From Arthrobacter glacialis (GTDB taxonomy: Bacteria > Actinomycetota > Actinomycetes > Actinomycetales > Micrococcaceae): a stretch of DNA of 64,000 nucleotides. Within the stretch, counting starts at the first letter, position 1, and each line of letters starts with the position of its first letter. Both the position numbers and the translations under genes were made by a program. Positions 25,845-34,867 of the stretch are shown here, piece by piece. The notes beneath the pieces were generated by a model, which made no database searches, was not told the origin of the DNA, and saw only the letters and a program-made list of their open reading frames with translations. The stretch is taken from positions 310,001-374,000 of the forward strand of contig NZ_PPXC01000004.1 of assembly GCF_002909445.1 (NCBI RefSeq), read 5' to 3'.

Positions 25845-25858
25845 GCGAACCGCTTCGA
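25845..25858. promoter_or_regulatory. Putative LacI-family operator between lacI-type gene and GH42 operon
   Basis: GCGAACCGCTTCGA matches the box at 21013 in 11 of 14 positions and includes AGCG-AAC-CGCT symmetry. It lies 42 bp from the regulator start and 108 bp from the GH42 start, so one bound dimer could affect both promoters. Confidence 0.5.
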
Positions 25859-25965
25859 TACAATCTGAGCACATTTTTCAAGACATATCCACAAACATGC
25901 AAAGAATTTCGTCGAAATACGCAGCTTCAGTTTCGATTCAGACTACTTATGCCAGAAGGAATTTC

Positions 25966-27990
25966 ATGAACAAGCAACGCCTCGGATTGGCACCGTCAAT
26001 GCCGAGTGACGGGCTGCTCTTCGGGGCCGACTACAACCCTGAACAGTGGCCCCGGGAAAGTTGGCCGGAGGACATCAGGCTCATGCAGGAAGCCGGGATC
26101 AATCTGGTCACAGTCGGTGTGTTCAGCTGGGCGCAGCTGGAACCGGCAGAGGGCCAATGGAATTTTGCTTGGTTAGATGAGGTGTTGGACTTGTTGCATG
26201 CTGGCGGCATCAGGGTCAGCCTGGCAACCCCGACGGCATCACCCCCTCCTTGGCTGGGGAAAAAATATCCTCGGACTCTGCCCACGGATGCCCACGGTCA
26301 CACACTTTGGTACGGCTCACGCAACCAATTCAACCCCTCATCGACTCAATATCGCGCAGCCGCGGCCCGCATCACTGAGCAACTGGCAGCAAGATACTCT
26401 GACCACCCGGCCTTGGCCATGTGGCATGTGGGCAATGAACTGGGCCAGATTAGTTACGACGACGAAACAGCGTGCGCATTTCGCCGCTGGCTCATGGACA
26501 GGCACACCTCACTGGAACGCGTCAACGCGGCCTGGGGCACCACGTTCTGGTCCCAGCAATATTCAACATGGGAAGAGATCCTGCCACCACGCAGCGCCCC
26601 GTATATTGGCAATCCCAGCCAGGAGTTGGATTTCAAACGCTTTACCTCTGACCAACTGATTTCCTTGTACCGGGCAGAGCGGGACATCATCACACGCCAT
26701 GACACCGTCCATCCCGTCACCACCAACATGATGGGATTCTTTCCGGGCCTGGACTACTTTAAGTTGGCCAAGGAAACGGACTTCGTGGCCAATGACTGGT
26801 ACACGGATCCAGGCGATCGGCAGTCGTGGCAGCTAGGTTCGCTGACTCACGATCTGTGCCGCGGCCTCGCCGGAGGGACACCCTGGTTGTTGATGGAGTC
26901 TGCCACCTCGGCGGTGAACTGGCGCCCCCACAATGTGGCCAAAGACCCCGGAGCCTTGCGAGTCGACGCACTCTCAGCCGTGGCCCGCGGCGCCGACGGC
27001 GTGTGCTTCTTCCAGTTTCGGCAATCGGCTTTCGGCGCCGAAAGGTTCCACTCTGCAGTGGTTCCACTGGCCGGAGCCGAGACCCGGGTGTTCCGCGAAG
27101 CTGCCGCGTTGGGAGCCGAAATGGCCCAATTGGGGGCACTGGCCGGCACCACCAGCCAGGCAAAGATCGCGATCTTGTTCGACTGGTCCAGTTGGTGGGC
27201 GGCGGAGTCCGCAGCCCGCCCCTCGTCGCGGCTCAAAGTCATGGACCAGCTACTGGCCTACTACCAGCCGTTGCTGCGGCATGGCTTGTCCGTGGAAGTT
27301 GTGCATCCTGACTCGGCGTTGAAACGCTTTGACCTAGTGCTGCTGCCCAACCTGTTCATTGTGGGACAGGAACAAGCCACTGCGTTAGAGCACTATGTCG
27401 CGGACGGCGGGCACATCCTGGTGGGTCCTTTCAGCGCCGTAGCCGATGAGGAGGCCAAGCTGGCTACGGGCCGCTTCCCCAAGATCCTGTCCAACGTTTT
27501 GGGTGTTTCTGGCGAAGAGTGGCTGCCCTTGGCAGAGCCCGTCCCCCTAGTTTTTACCAGTCCTGACGCGGATGCGGGCGTCCAAGACACCCACGCAACC
27601 CTGTGGTCTGAGGATCTGGAAGTCCACGGTGCCCACACGCGGACTCTGGCCTGCTTTGCTGGGGGTCGTTTGGCGGGGCAAGCAGCCGTGACGGCAAATC
27701 CGTGGGGTGCCGGGGAGGCTTGGTACGTCGGGGCAGATCTTCCCGCCCCAGCCTTGGCATCACTGGTCATCTCCGCCGTTACCGCGGCTGGTATTGAAAT
27801 TCCGGTGCCGCAGGGGCTGCCCGACGACGTCGAAGCCGTAGAGCGCGCAGGCAAACTCTTCCTACTCAACCACGGTCCCGCCACCTGCTCCGTGGACATG
27901 CCCGGCAACCACGGCACCACGGCCAGCATCACCCTTCCCCCGTACGGGGCCACTGTACTTTCACAAAAAACGAATCGAGTATTTTCATGA
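25966..27990 (+). CDS. Beta-galactosidase, glycoside hydrolase family 42
   Basis: 674 residues from ATG 25966 with AGAAGGA upstream. GH42 signs: the N-terminal FGADYNPEQWPRESWPEDIR, the acid/base Glu158 in WHVGNELG, the nucleophile Glu311 in WLLMESATSAVNW, then trimerisation (class I amidotransferase-like) and C-terminal beta domains (LFLLNHGPATCSVDMPGNHG). No signal peptide. It would remove beta-galactosyl caps from imported oligosaccharides. Its stop overlaps the GH31 start as ATGA. Confidence 0.93.
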   Translation: MNKQRLGLAPSMPSDGLLFGADYNPEQWPRESWPEDIRLMQEAGINLVTVGVFSWAQLEPAEGQWNFAWLDEVLDLLHAGGIRVSLATPTASPPPWLGKKYPRTLPTDAHGHTLWYGSRNQFNPSSTQYRAAAARITEQLAARYSDHPALAMWHVGNELGQISYDDETACAFRRWLMDRHTSLERVNAAWGTTFWSQQYSTWEEILPPRSAPYIGNPSQELDFKRFTSDQLISLYRAERDIITRHDTVHPVTTNMMGFFPGLDYFKLAKETDFVANDWYTDPGDRQSWQLGSLTHDLCRGLAGGTPWLLMESATSAVNWRPHNVAKDPGALRVDALSAVARGADGVCFFQFRQSAFGAERFHSAVVPLAGAETRVFREAAALGAEMAQLGALAGTTSQAKIAILFDWSSWWAAESAARPSSRLKVMDQLLAYYQPLLRHGLSVEVVHPDSALKRFDLVLLPNLFIVGQEQATALEHYVADGGHILVGPFSAVADEEAKLATGRFPKILSNVLGVSGEEWLPLAEPVPLVFTSPDADAGVQDTHATLWSEDLEVHGAHTRTLACFAGGRLAGQAAVTANPWGAGEAWYVGADLPAPALASLVISAVTAAGIEIPVPQGLPDDVEAVERAGKLFLLNHGPATCSVDMPGNHGTTASITLPPYGATVLSQKTNRVFS

Positions 27991-30200
27991 AATTCACCGA
28001 CGGCTACTGGATGCACCGCCCAGGAATCACCGCACTCAACCCCCAGGACGTTTCAGATGTTGTCGCCGAAGGCAGCAAGCTTTCGGTGTACGCCCCCACC
28101 CAGCCCATCAATGCCCGTGGCGACGCACTCAACTGCCCGCAGCTGACCATCACCTTTGATTCGCCATTGCCGGACGTCATCTCCGTAACCATTGAACATT
28201 TTCAAGGCGCCTTGGATCTGGGCCCGCATTTCGAGGTGGCGGAGACCAACCCGGAGGTCAACATAGCGATCGGCGAGACGGAGACGGTGTACACCTCGGG
28301 CGCCTTGAGTGCACGAATCAAGACCGACGGCGCCTGGGGCGTTGACTTCATGGCCGGCGGCCACGTGCTCACCAGCTCCGTACCCCGCAGCATCGGCCTC
28401 ATCAGCGATGCCGCAGGCAAGAACTTCGTGCACGAACAGCTCACGCTCGGCGTTGGAACCAATGTGTACGGCTTAGGCGAACGGTTCGGCGCCTTCGTCA
28501 AGAACGGCCAGTCAGTTGACATCTGGAATGAGGACGGCGGCACCTCCAGCGACCTCGCCTATAAGAATGTGCCCTTTTACCTGACAAATAGCGGTTACGG
28601 GATCTTCGTCAACCATCCGGAACAGGTGTCCTTTGAGGTGGGCTCGGAAGTTGTTTCCCGCACACAGTTCAGTGTTGAAGGCCAGAAGCTGCAGTATTTT
28701 GTCATTCATGGGGACACCCCGAAGGATATTTTGGCCCGCTACACGGAACTGACGGGACGCCCGTCCCGGATTCCGGCCTGGTCCTACGGGCTGTGGCTCT
28801 CCACCTCGTTCACCACCAACTACAACGAAGAAACTGTCATGGGATTCATTGACGGCATGGAGCAGCGCGGCCTGCCGTTGTCAGTTTTCCACTTTGACTG
28901 CCACTGGATGCGTGCTTTCCACTGGTCAGATTTCATCTGGGACCCCGCCACGTTCCCGGACCCTGAGGGCATGTTGGCACGTTTGCACGACCGCGGCCTG
29001 AAGGTTTGCGTCTGGATCAACCCCTACATCGCCCAACGCTCCTACCTGTTCAAGGAAGGCATGGAGCTGGGGTACCTGGTAAAAAAGGAGGATGGCTCCC
29101 TCTGGCAGTGGGACATGTGGCAGGCGGGCATGACACTGGTGGACTTCACCAACCCGGAAGCCACCCGCTGGTACCAGGACAAGTTGCGCACCCTGCTGGG
29201 CCAGGGCGTGGATTCCTTCAAAACAGACTTTGGCGAACGGATTCCCACCAACGTCCGCTGGCACGACGGTTCCAGCCCCGAACGCATGCACAACTACTAC
29301 GCGCAGCTCTACAACCAGGTGGTCTTTGACCTGCTGACCAAAGAGCTGGGCGCTGGTGAGGCAGTCCTCTTTGCCCGCTCCGCCACTGCCGGCGGGCAAA
29401 AGCTGCCCGTCCACTGGGGCGGAGACTGCGAATCGACGTTCGCCGCAATGTCCGAGTCATTGCGTGGCGGATTGTCACTGGCATCCTCGGGTTTTGGGTT
29501 TTGGAGCCACGATATCGGCGGCTTCGAGGGAACTCCGGACCCGGATATCTTCAAGCGCTGGATTGCCTTTGGTCTGTTGTCCTCACATTCACGCCTGCAC
29601 GGTTCCAACTCTTACCGGGTCCCGTGGCTGGTGGACGATGAGTCCAGTGAGGTTCTCAAACACTTCACCGAACTTAAGATGCGCCTGATGCCCTATCTGC
29701 TGGCCAGTGCCGAGGAGGCGTATGCCTCAGGGACGCCCATGATGCGCCCCATGTTCCTTGAATTTCCGCAGGACCCGGGCTGTGCTGGCCTGGATCGCCA
29801 ATACATGCTGGGCCCGGATTTGCTGGTTGCCCCGGTCATGGACGCCAGCGGTACTGTTCAGTTCTACCTGCCCGAGGGAACCTGGACTCATCTTGAAACC
29901 GGTGAGCAGATCAGCGGACCGGGCTGGCACACCAAGACCTTCTCGGTATTCCAAGCCGCCACCTATGTCCGGCAGGGTGCTGTAATCCCGCTGGGAACCG
30001 TCTGCGACAGGCCAGAATATGATTGGTCAAGGGAGGTTGAGTTCGTAGCTTTTGCCCCCACCGAGGGCCAACAGTCGATCGTTCGAATTCCCCAGCAGGG
30101 CGGCGGCAGCGCCGTCTTTGACGTCACCGTGACGAACCTGAGCAGCAGCGGAAGCCACGTCGCCACCGTCGAACGCGTCGATAACGCCGGGATCAAATGA
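27987..30200 (+). CDS. Alpha-xylosidase, glycoside hydrolase family 31 (YicI-like)
   Basis: 737 residues, close in length and layout to E. coli YicI. The nucleophile Asp414 is in FKTDFGERIP and the acid/base Asp480 in VHWGGDC. FHFDCHWMRAFHWSDFIWDP is the loop typical of alpha-xylosidases as opposed to alpha-glucosidases. It removes alpha-1,6-linked xylose from the non-reducing end of xyloglucan oligosaccharides or isoprimeverose. Coupled by ATGA overlaps on both sides. This is the most diagnostic enzyme of the locus. Confidence 0.93.
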   Translation: MKFTDGYWMHRPGITALNPQDVSDVVAEGSKLSVYAPTQPINARGDALNCPQLTITFDSPLPDVISVTIEHFQGALDLGPHFEVAETNPEVNIAIGETETVYTSGALSARIKTDGAWGVDFMAGGHVLTSSVPRSIGLISDAAGKNFVHEQLTLGVGTNVYGLGERFGAFVKNGQSVDIWNEDGGTSSDLAYKNVPFYLTNSGYGIFVNHPEQVSFEVGSEVVSRTQFSVEGQKLQYFVIHGDTPKDILARYTELTGRPSRIPAWSYGLWLSTSFTTNYNEETVMGFIDGMEQRGLPLSVFHFDCHWMRAFHWSDFIWDPATFPDPEGMLARLHDRGLKVCVWINPYIAQRSYLFKEGMELGYLVKKEDGSLWQWDMWQAGMTLVDFTNPEATRWYQDKLRTLLGQGVDSFKTDFGERIPTNVRWHDGSSPERMHNYYAQLYNQVVFDLLTKELGAGEAVLFARSATAGGQKLPVHWGGDCESTFAAMSESLRGGLSLASSGFGFWSHDIGGFEGTPDPDIFKRWIAFGLLSSHSRLHGSNSYRVPWLVDDESSEVLKHFTELKMRLMPYLLASAEEAYASGTPMMRPMFLEFPQDPGCAGLDRQYMLGPDLLVAPVMDASGTVQFYLPEGTWTHLETGEQISGPGWHTKTFSVFQAATYVRQGAVIPLGTVCDRPEYDWSREVEFVAFAPTEGQQSIVRIPQQGGGSAVFDVTVTNLSSSGSHVATVERVDNAGIK

Positions 30201-31687
30201 GCATCGACCAGAGCATCATTACTGAGCGGATGCTCTCAGCAGCGGAGCACCCGGTCATCCGGGGATTCCATCCCGACCCTTCGATTTGCCGCGTCGGCGA
30301 CGACTACTACCTGGTCAATTCGTCCTTCGAGTATTCACCGGGCGTGCCGTTGTGGCGCAGCTCCGACCTGGTGAACTGGACGCAGATCGGGAACATCCTG
30401 GACCGCGCCGACCAATTTTCGGCCGGAGCCGCAGGGTCCAACGGTGGAATTTACGCCCCCACGATCCGCCATCACGACGGTCGGTTCTGGATGATCACCA
30501 CCAACGTCTCGGGAGAGCCCGGGCAACTTTTGGTCTCCGCAACCAACCCGCAGGGGCCATGGTCCGCCGCTGTCATCATCCCCGGATTGAACGGCATAGA
30601 TCCAGATCTGGCCTGGGGCGATGACGGCACCTGCTACGTGACCTTCTGTTCCAATGATCCCGAAACCTCAGGCATCGCCCAGGTGCGGGTCGACCTCGAA
30701 CACGGGATTGCGTTGGAGGCTCCGCGGCGCCTGTGGCAGGGCACCGGCTTGGCATATCCGGAGGGGCCGCACCTGTTCCGGAGGGGCGAATGGTGGTACC
30801 TGCTGATCTCCGAGGGCGGGACTGAACGGGGGCATGCCATCACCATGGCTCGCTCGCGTTCACCGCAGGGCCCCTTCGAATCGGCGCCCAACAACCCGCT
30901 GTTCTCCCGCCGCAGCACCACATTCCCCACCCAGAATACGGGGCACGCGGATTTCATCGAGTGCGCCGACGGATCATGGGCCATGGTCTACCTCGGTGTC
31001 CGCCCGCGCGGCGGCACTCCGCTGTTCCACGTCAATGGACGCGAGACCTTCGTGGCCAAAATAGAGTGGGATCGCAGTGGCTGGCCCACCATTGTGCCCG
31101 ATGGATTCGCTGTGCCTGCCCCGCACGGCTTTACCGATGATTTCACCGGCCCCGGGCTTGCCCCGCGCTGGATCTCACCTGGTGCCGGGTTCTCGGACTT
31201 TCTCAGCTTCCATCCCGAGGGCGGGGTTGCACTTCGAGCAGCGGCAGCCATTAACGAAGCACCGGCCCTGCTTTCCGTGCGGGCTCAGGACGAACGGTGG
31301 CGATTCACGGCCGTGTTGGAGCTGCCGACGGCGGCCGGCCTGCGAGTGCGCATGGACGAGAGGCACTGGTACGAGATCCGGGTTGTGGACGGTGTTGCCC
31401 AGGTGCAGGCGCAGATCGGCCCGGTGCACAACGTCGTCGTGGACCAGCAGCAGCTTTCCGGATCGAGTGTGGAGTTGATGGTTGAGGCAGCGGATCCAAC
31501 CTCAAACGGACCGGACGACCTCCGTTTCTCCGTTGCCGATGCCACCGGAACACGTGAGCTCGGCCGCTTGGACGGGCGTTACCTCTCTACCGAGGTGGCC
31601 GGCGGCTTTACTGGCCGCACCATCGGGGTACATGCCCTCGACGGTGTGGCGCGGCTGCTCCGGGTCAGCTACGAACCGTTGGAGTAA
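30197..31687 (+). CDS. Glycoside hydrolase family 43 (beta-xylosidase / alpha-L-arabinofuranosidase)
   Basis: 496 residues. The five-bladed propeller shows the general base Asp27 in GFHPDPSICRVGDDYYLVNS, the pKa-tuning Asp in GIDPDLAWGDDG and the acid Glu in AYPEGPHLF. The C-terminal 180 residues form the concanavalin-like domain common in XynB-type members (FTDDFTGPGLAPRWISPG). Whether it cuts xylose or arabinose cannot be decided by eye. It ends the GH42-GH31-GH43 operon and its 3' end overlaps the convergent GH95 gene by 19 bp. Confidence 0.9.
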   Translation: MSIDQSIITERMLSAAEHPVIRGFHPDPSICRVGDDYYLVNSSFEYSPGVPLWRSSDLVNWTQIGNILDRADQFSAGAAGSNGGIYAPTIRHHDGRFWMITTNVSGEPGQLLVSATNPQGPWSAAVIIPGLNGIDPDLAWGDDGTCYVTFCSNDPETSGIAQVRVDLEHGIALEAPRRLWQGTGLAYPEGPHLFRRGEWWYLLISEGGTERGHAITMARSRSPQGPFESAPNNPLFSRRSTTFPTQNTGHADFIECADGSWAMVYLGVRPRGGTPLFHVNGRETFVAKIEWDRSGWPTIVPDGFAVPAPHGFTDDFTGPGLAPRWISPGAGFSDFLSFHPEGGVALRAAAAINEAPALLSVRAQDERWRFTAVLELPTAAGLRVRMDERHWYEIRVVDGVAQVQAQIGPVHNVVVDQQQLSGSSVELMVEAADPTSNGPDDLRFSVADATGTRELGRLDGRYLSTEVAGGFTGRTIGVHALDGVARLLRVSYEPLE

Positions 31688-34122
31688 GGCGCGTCTAAAA
31701 AGTCCGCCGGGCCCAGCGCCGTCCAGTCCTTTTCACTGACATGCACGACGGCGCTGCGTCCGCCCCAGCGCAGCGTCACCGCCCCTGCGGTCTGCTGTGT
31801 GCGGGCGCGCAGCCGGGCTGAGCGCAAAGCCGGCGTTCCAGTGGGTGAATGCCAGGCCAGGTCCAGTTCGAGTCCGGGGCGCACCACCAGCCCGCGGGCA
31901 GTTCCGTCCGGCCACACCGTCGGCATGGCCGGAAGTAGATCAATACTGCCGCCATGGCTTTGGACCAGGCACTCAAGAACTGCTGCCACAAAGCCAAAGT
32001 TGCCGTCGATCTGGAAGGGCGGGTGGGCGGCGAACATGTTCGGGTACAGGCCACCAGCATGGGGGTTGTGCTGCTCGCCAGCGGTCCTGAACATCAAAAC
32101 CAAGAGTCGCTCGACAGCTTCGGTGTCCCTGAGCCGGGCGCGCAGGGCCAGCTTCCAGGCCAGCGACCACCCGGTGGAATCATCGCCCCGGGCGTCGAGG
32201 GTCCGCGCCACGGCATGGGCCAGCGTGGGGGTCAGCTCGGTCTCGCCGGGGTAGGCAAAGTACAGGTGCGAGACGTGCCTGTGGGTTGGTTCCGGCTGAC
32301 CGAAGGGCTGGGCCCATTCCTGGACGGTGCCGTCCGCCGCCAACACAATGGCGGGCAGGCGCTCCAAGGCATCCCGGATGTCAGCTACGAGGGGCTCCCC
32401 CGCCGGTGCCAACTCGAGTGCCGCCCGCAAGAGCCTGCCGATGATGGTGATGTCCGCCGTCGAGCTGTGGCTTGCGCCCGCCATGACGCCGTCCGCTGTC
32501 AGGAAGTGGTTTTCCGGGGAGGTGGACGGGCATGTGCCCAGCGTGCCATCCAGCTGTGGGACCAGCCAGCCTAGGGCGAATTCGCTGGCACCCTTGATGA
32601 CCGGCCAGGCCCGTTCGGCAGCGAATTCGCTGCCGCCGCCGTGGCGGACGTGTTCCCACAGATGCGTTGCCAGCCAGGCACCGCCCATGGGCCAGAACGA
32701 CCATGCGGCGTCGCCAGCAACAGGTGAGGTGAAGGCCCAGGCGTCACTGTTGTGGTGGGCCACCCAGCCGTCGAGCCCGTAGACGGTGCTTGCCGTGTGC
32801 CGTCCTGCAACAGACAAGGCGTCCAAGAGGTCAAAGAGCGGTTCATGGCATGGTGCGAGGTTTGCCCCCTCGGCCGCCCAATAGTTCATCTGGGTGTTGA
32901 TGTTGATGGTGTAGTTGGAGCTCCATGGCGGCTGCATGGATTCGTTCCAGATCCCTTGCAGATTGCCGGCAAGGGTGCCCGGGCGGGAACTGCTGATCAG
33001 CAGGTATCTGCCGTAGTTAAAAAGCAGGGCGGCGAGCGCCGGGTCGGAGGGGCTCTGGCGCAGGCGCAGGTTCAGTGGGTGTTCCGGATCTCCGGCGGGC
33101 TGGCCGAGAACCAGCTCCGCTCTGTCATAGAGCTCCCTGTGCGCGCCAATATGGGCGTCCAAAAGCTCATTGGAGGCACGTGCCGAGGCTGATTGGACAC
33201 GCGCCGTTGCCAGCTTCAGGGGCGCGGCCTGATCGGTGTTCAGTGCCTGCGCCGATCCCACGAAGGTAGTTCCGGTGGAAAGGACGATGCGCAAACGGGA
33301 GACGCCGGCGGCAGCCAACACTCCGCCGTCGTGCGTGCCGTAATCCTGGTCAAGGTCCGTGCCGTCATGCTGCCAGTGCGCCACGACGGCGCCGCGCAAC
33401 GATTCCCGGCCGGGCTGGTCGTATTGCACACCGGTGGGCGGGTTGGCGTGGGAGGGAGCCACGTCCGTGGGCAGCCGAAGCTGCAGGCCCAGGGATCCGG
33501 GCTGCACTGTTGATTTTTCCACCCGCAGGGGGCTGGACAGCGCGGCGGTAACCCTGGGCAGGCGGCCGCCGGCGACCCGGAGCTCCAGCACCAGTACCTG
33601 GTGAGCGGCCGACACATACACCTGCTCGGTGATGGTTCGACCGGCCACGGTGTAGCTGTGTTCATGCACTGCGCTGCGCAAATCCAGGGCGCGGCGGTAG
33701 TGCAGCGGCGTTTCAAGGCTCGCCGGGTCGCCGAAATCCAGGTCCAGCAGCAGCTCGGCAAAGGGCAGGTAGCTTTGCGTGTGGGCCGTGGTCAGCGTGG
33801 CCAATTCCAGCTCCGCGGCGGCGTGCTCCCCGGCGTCGAGGGCTTCCCGGGCCCGGGCAACAACGCCCGGCCCATCAACCAGCGTGGGCCCGTTCGCGGC
33901 TTCGCTGCCGGGAGAACCAGACCAGGCAGTGGCGTCATTGAGCTGGATCCGGGCCTGCCGGGTGCCGCCGTAACACATGGCCCCGAGCTGCCCGTTGCCC
34001 AACGGTAGGGCTCGGGTAAATTCCTGTGCTGGCGTATCGAACCACAGGGTGTGGGCGTCCGATGTTCTACTGGCCGAGGTCAGATCCGTCAGCAGTTCAC
34101 CGGCCGGGCAGGGTTGTGTCAT
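31669..34122 (-). CDS. Alpha-L-fucosidase, glycoside hydrolase family 95
   Basis: 817 residues. Family-95 landmarks are present in order: LWFDTPAQEFTRALPLGNGQ at the N-terminus; NYTININTQMNYWAAEGANL with the two Asn residues used in catalysis; HHNSDAWAFTSPV; the acid Glu in CPSTSPENHFL; and the Asp in PFQIDGNFGFVAAVLE. Enzymes of this family invert alpha-1,2-linked fucose, or galactose in some branches. No signal peptide. It is transcribed alone, convergent with the GH43 gene, and has no clear LacI box, so it may be controlled separately. Confidence 0.92.
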   Translation of the reverse strand: MTQPCPAGELLTDLTSASRTSDAHTLWFDTPAQEFTRALPLGNGQLGAMCYGGTRQARIQLNDATAWSGSPGSEAANGPTLVDGPGVVARAREALDAGEHAAAELELATLTTAHTQSYLPFAELLLDLDFGDPASLETPLHYRRALDLRSAVHEHSYTVAGRTITEQVYVSAAHQVLVLELRVAGGRLPRVTAALSSPLRVEKSTVQPGSLGLQLRLPTDVAPSHANPPTGVQYDQPGRESLRGAVVAHWQHDGTDLDQDYGTHDGGVLAAAGVSRLRIVLSTGTTFVGSAQALNTDQAAPLKLATARVQSASARASNELLDAHIGAHRELYDRAELVLGQPAGDPEHPLNLRLRQSPSDPALAALLFNYGRYLLISSSRPGTLAGNLQGIWNESMQPPWSSNYTININTQMNYWAAEGANLAPCHEPLFDLLDALSVAGRHTASTVYGLDGWVAHHNSDAWAFTSPVAGDAAWSFWPMGGAWLATHLWEHVRHGGGSEFAAERAWPVIKGASEFALGWLVPQLDGTLGTCPSTSPENHFLTADGVMAGASHSSTADITIIGRLLRAALELAPAGEPLVADIRDALERLPAIVLAADGTVQEWAQPFGQPEPTHRHVSHLYFAYPGETELTPTLAHAVARTLDARGDDSTGWSLAWKLALRARLRDTEAVERLLVLMFRTAGEQHNPHAGGLYPNMFAAHPPFQIDGNFGFVAAVLECLVQSHGGSIDLLPAMPTVWPDGTARGLVVRPGLELDLAWHSPTGTPALRSARLRARTQQTAGAVTLRWGGRSAVVHVSEKDWTALGPADFLDAPYSNGS

Positions 34123-34234
34123 GGTTGCTCTCTGGCGAAGGGATTGGCGAACGTGACAGGGCCGCGTTCACAGTCCATGCTTCCAGAAACGCCAGCCCCT
34201 CAGTATTTTGTGACGCGCAAAAGCGGCTGGATTC

Positions 34235-34798
34235 TCAATCAACTTTCACGCCGTAGTGGAGATGGACGACGCCGTTGCCGAACCTGCGCTGTTCCAGCAG
34301 TTCCAGCGAGGTACTGGCACCGTCGGGCAGCGCCCGCTTGCCGCCGCCCACCATGACCGGCGACATCAGCAAGTGAATCTCATCCACCAATCCAGCCTTG
34401 AGTGCCTGTCCGGCCAGTTCGGCGCCGCCCACGGAGAGATCCGTTGTGGCTTCCGCTTTCAACCTGCGGATGGAATCCGGGTCAAAGGTGGGCTCTATTC
34501 GCGTGTTTGCTGCGCCGGGTTCGCTCAAGGTTGTTGAGTAGATGATCTTCTGGGCCTGATGCCAAATGGCGGCGTAGTCCTCCATTTCCTTGGGCAGGCC
34601 GTCCTGTCCGTAGAAGGTGTCCCACACCTTCATGACGTCGTAGAGGCGCCTGCCCAGCAGGTATGTGCCAATGGGGCGCTCAAGGTCATTGACGAAAGCG
34701 TGAACCTCCGCGTCGGGCGTGCTCCAGTCAAAATTGCCGGCAGTATCTGCAATGTAGCCGTCCAGTGACGTGATGGCGGCGTAGATGAGCTTGCCCAC
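34235..34798 (-). CDS. Dihydrofolate reductase / RibD C-terminal domain family protein
   Basis: 187 residues, single RibD_C-type domain: MGKLIYAAITSLDGYIAD, then TYLLGRRLYDVMKVWDTFYG and LSVGGAELAGQALKAGLVDE. These proteins are NADPH-dependent reductases with mostly unknown substrates and usually stand alone, as here. It follows the secA2-side gap and is not linked to the sugar locus by overlap. Confidence 0.85.
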   Translation of the reverse strand: MGKLIYAAITSLDGYIADTAGNFDWSTPDAEVHAFVNDLERPIGTYLLGRRLYDVMKVWDTFYGQDGLPKEMEDYAAIWHQAQKIIYSTTLSEPGAANTRIEPTFDPDSIRRLKAEATTDLSVGGAELAGQALKAGLVDEIHLLMSPVMVGGGKRALPDGASTSLELLEQRRFGNGVVHLHYGVKVD

Positions 34799-34867
34799 GG
34801 ATATAGCCTCCTACGAGTCGTTGAGCTGTCCTTTCCCAGTATTCGCTCCCCCTCTTGGTGAGGGAAG

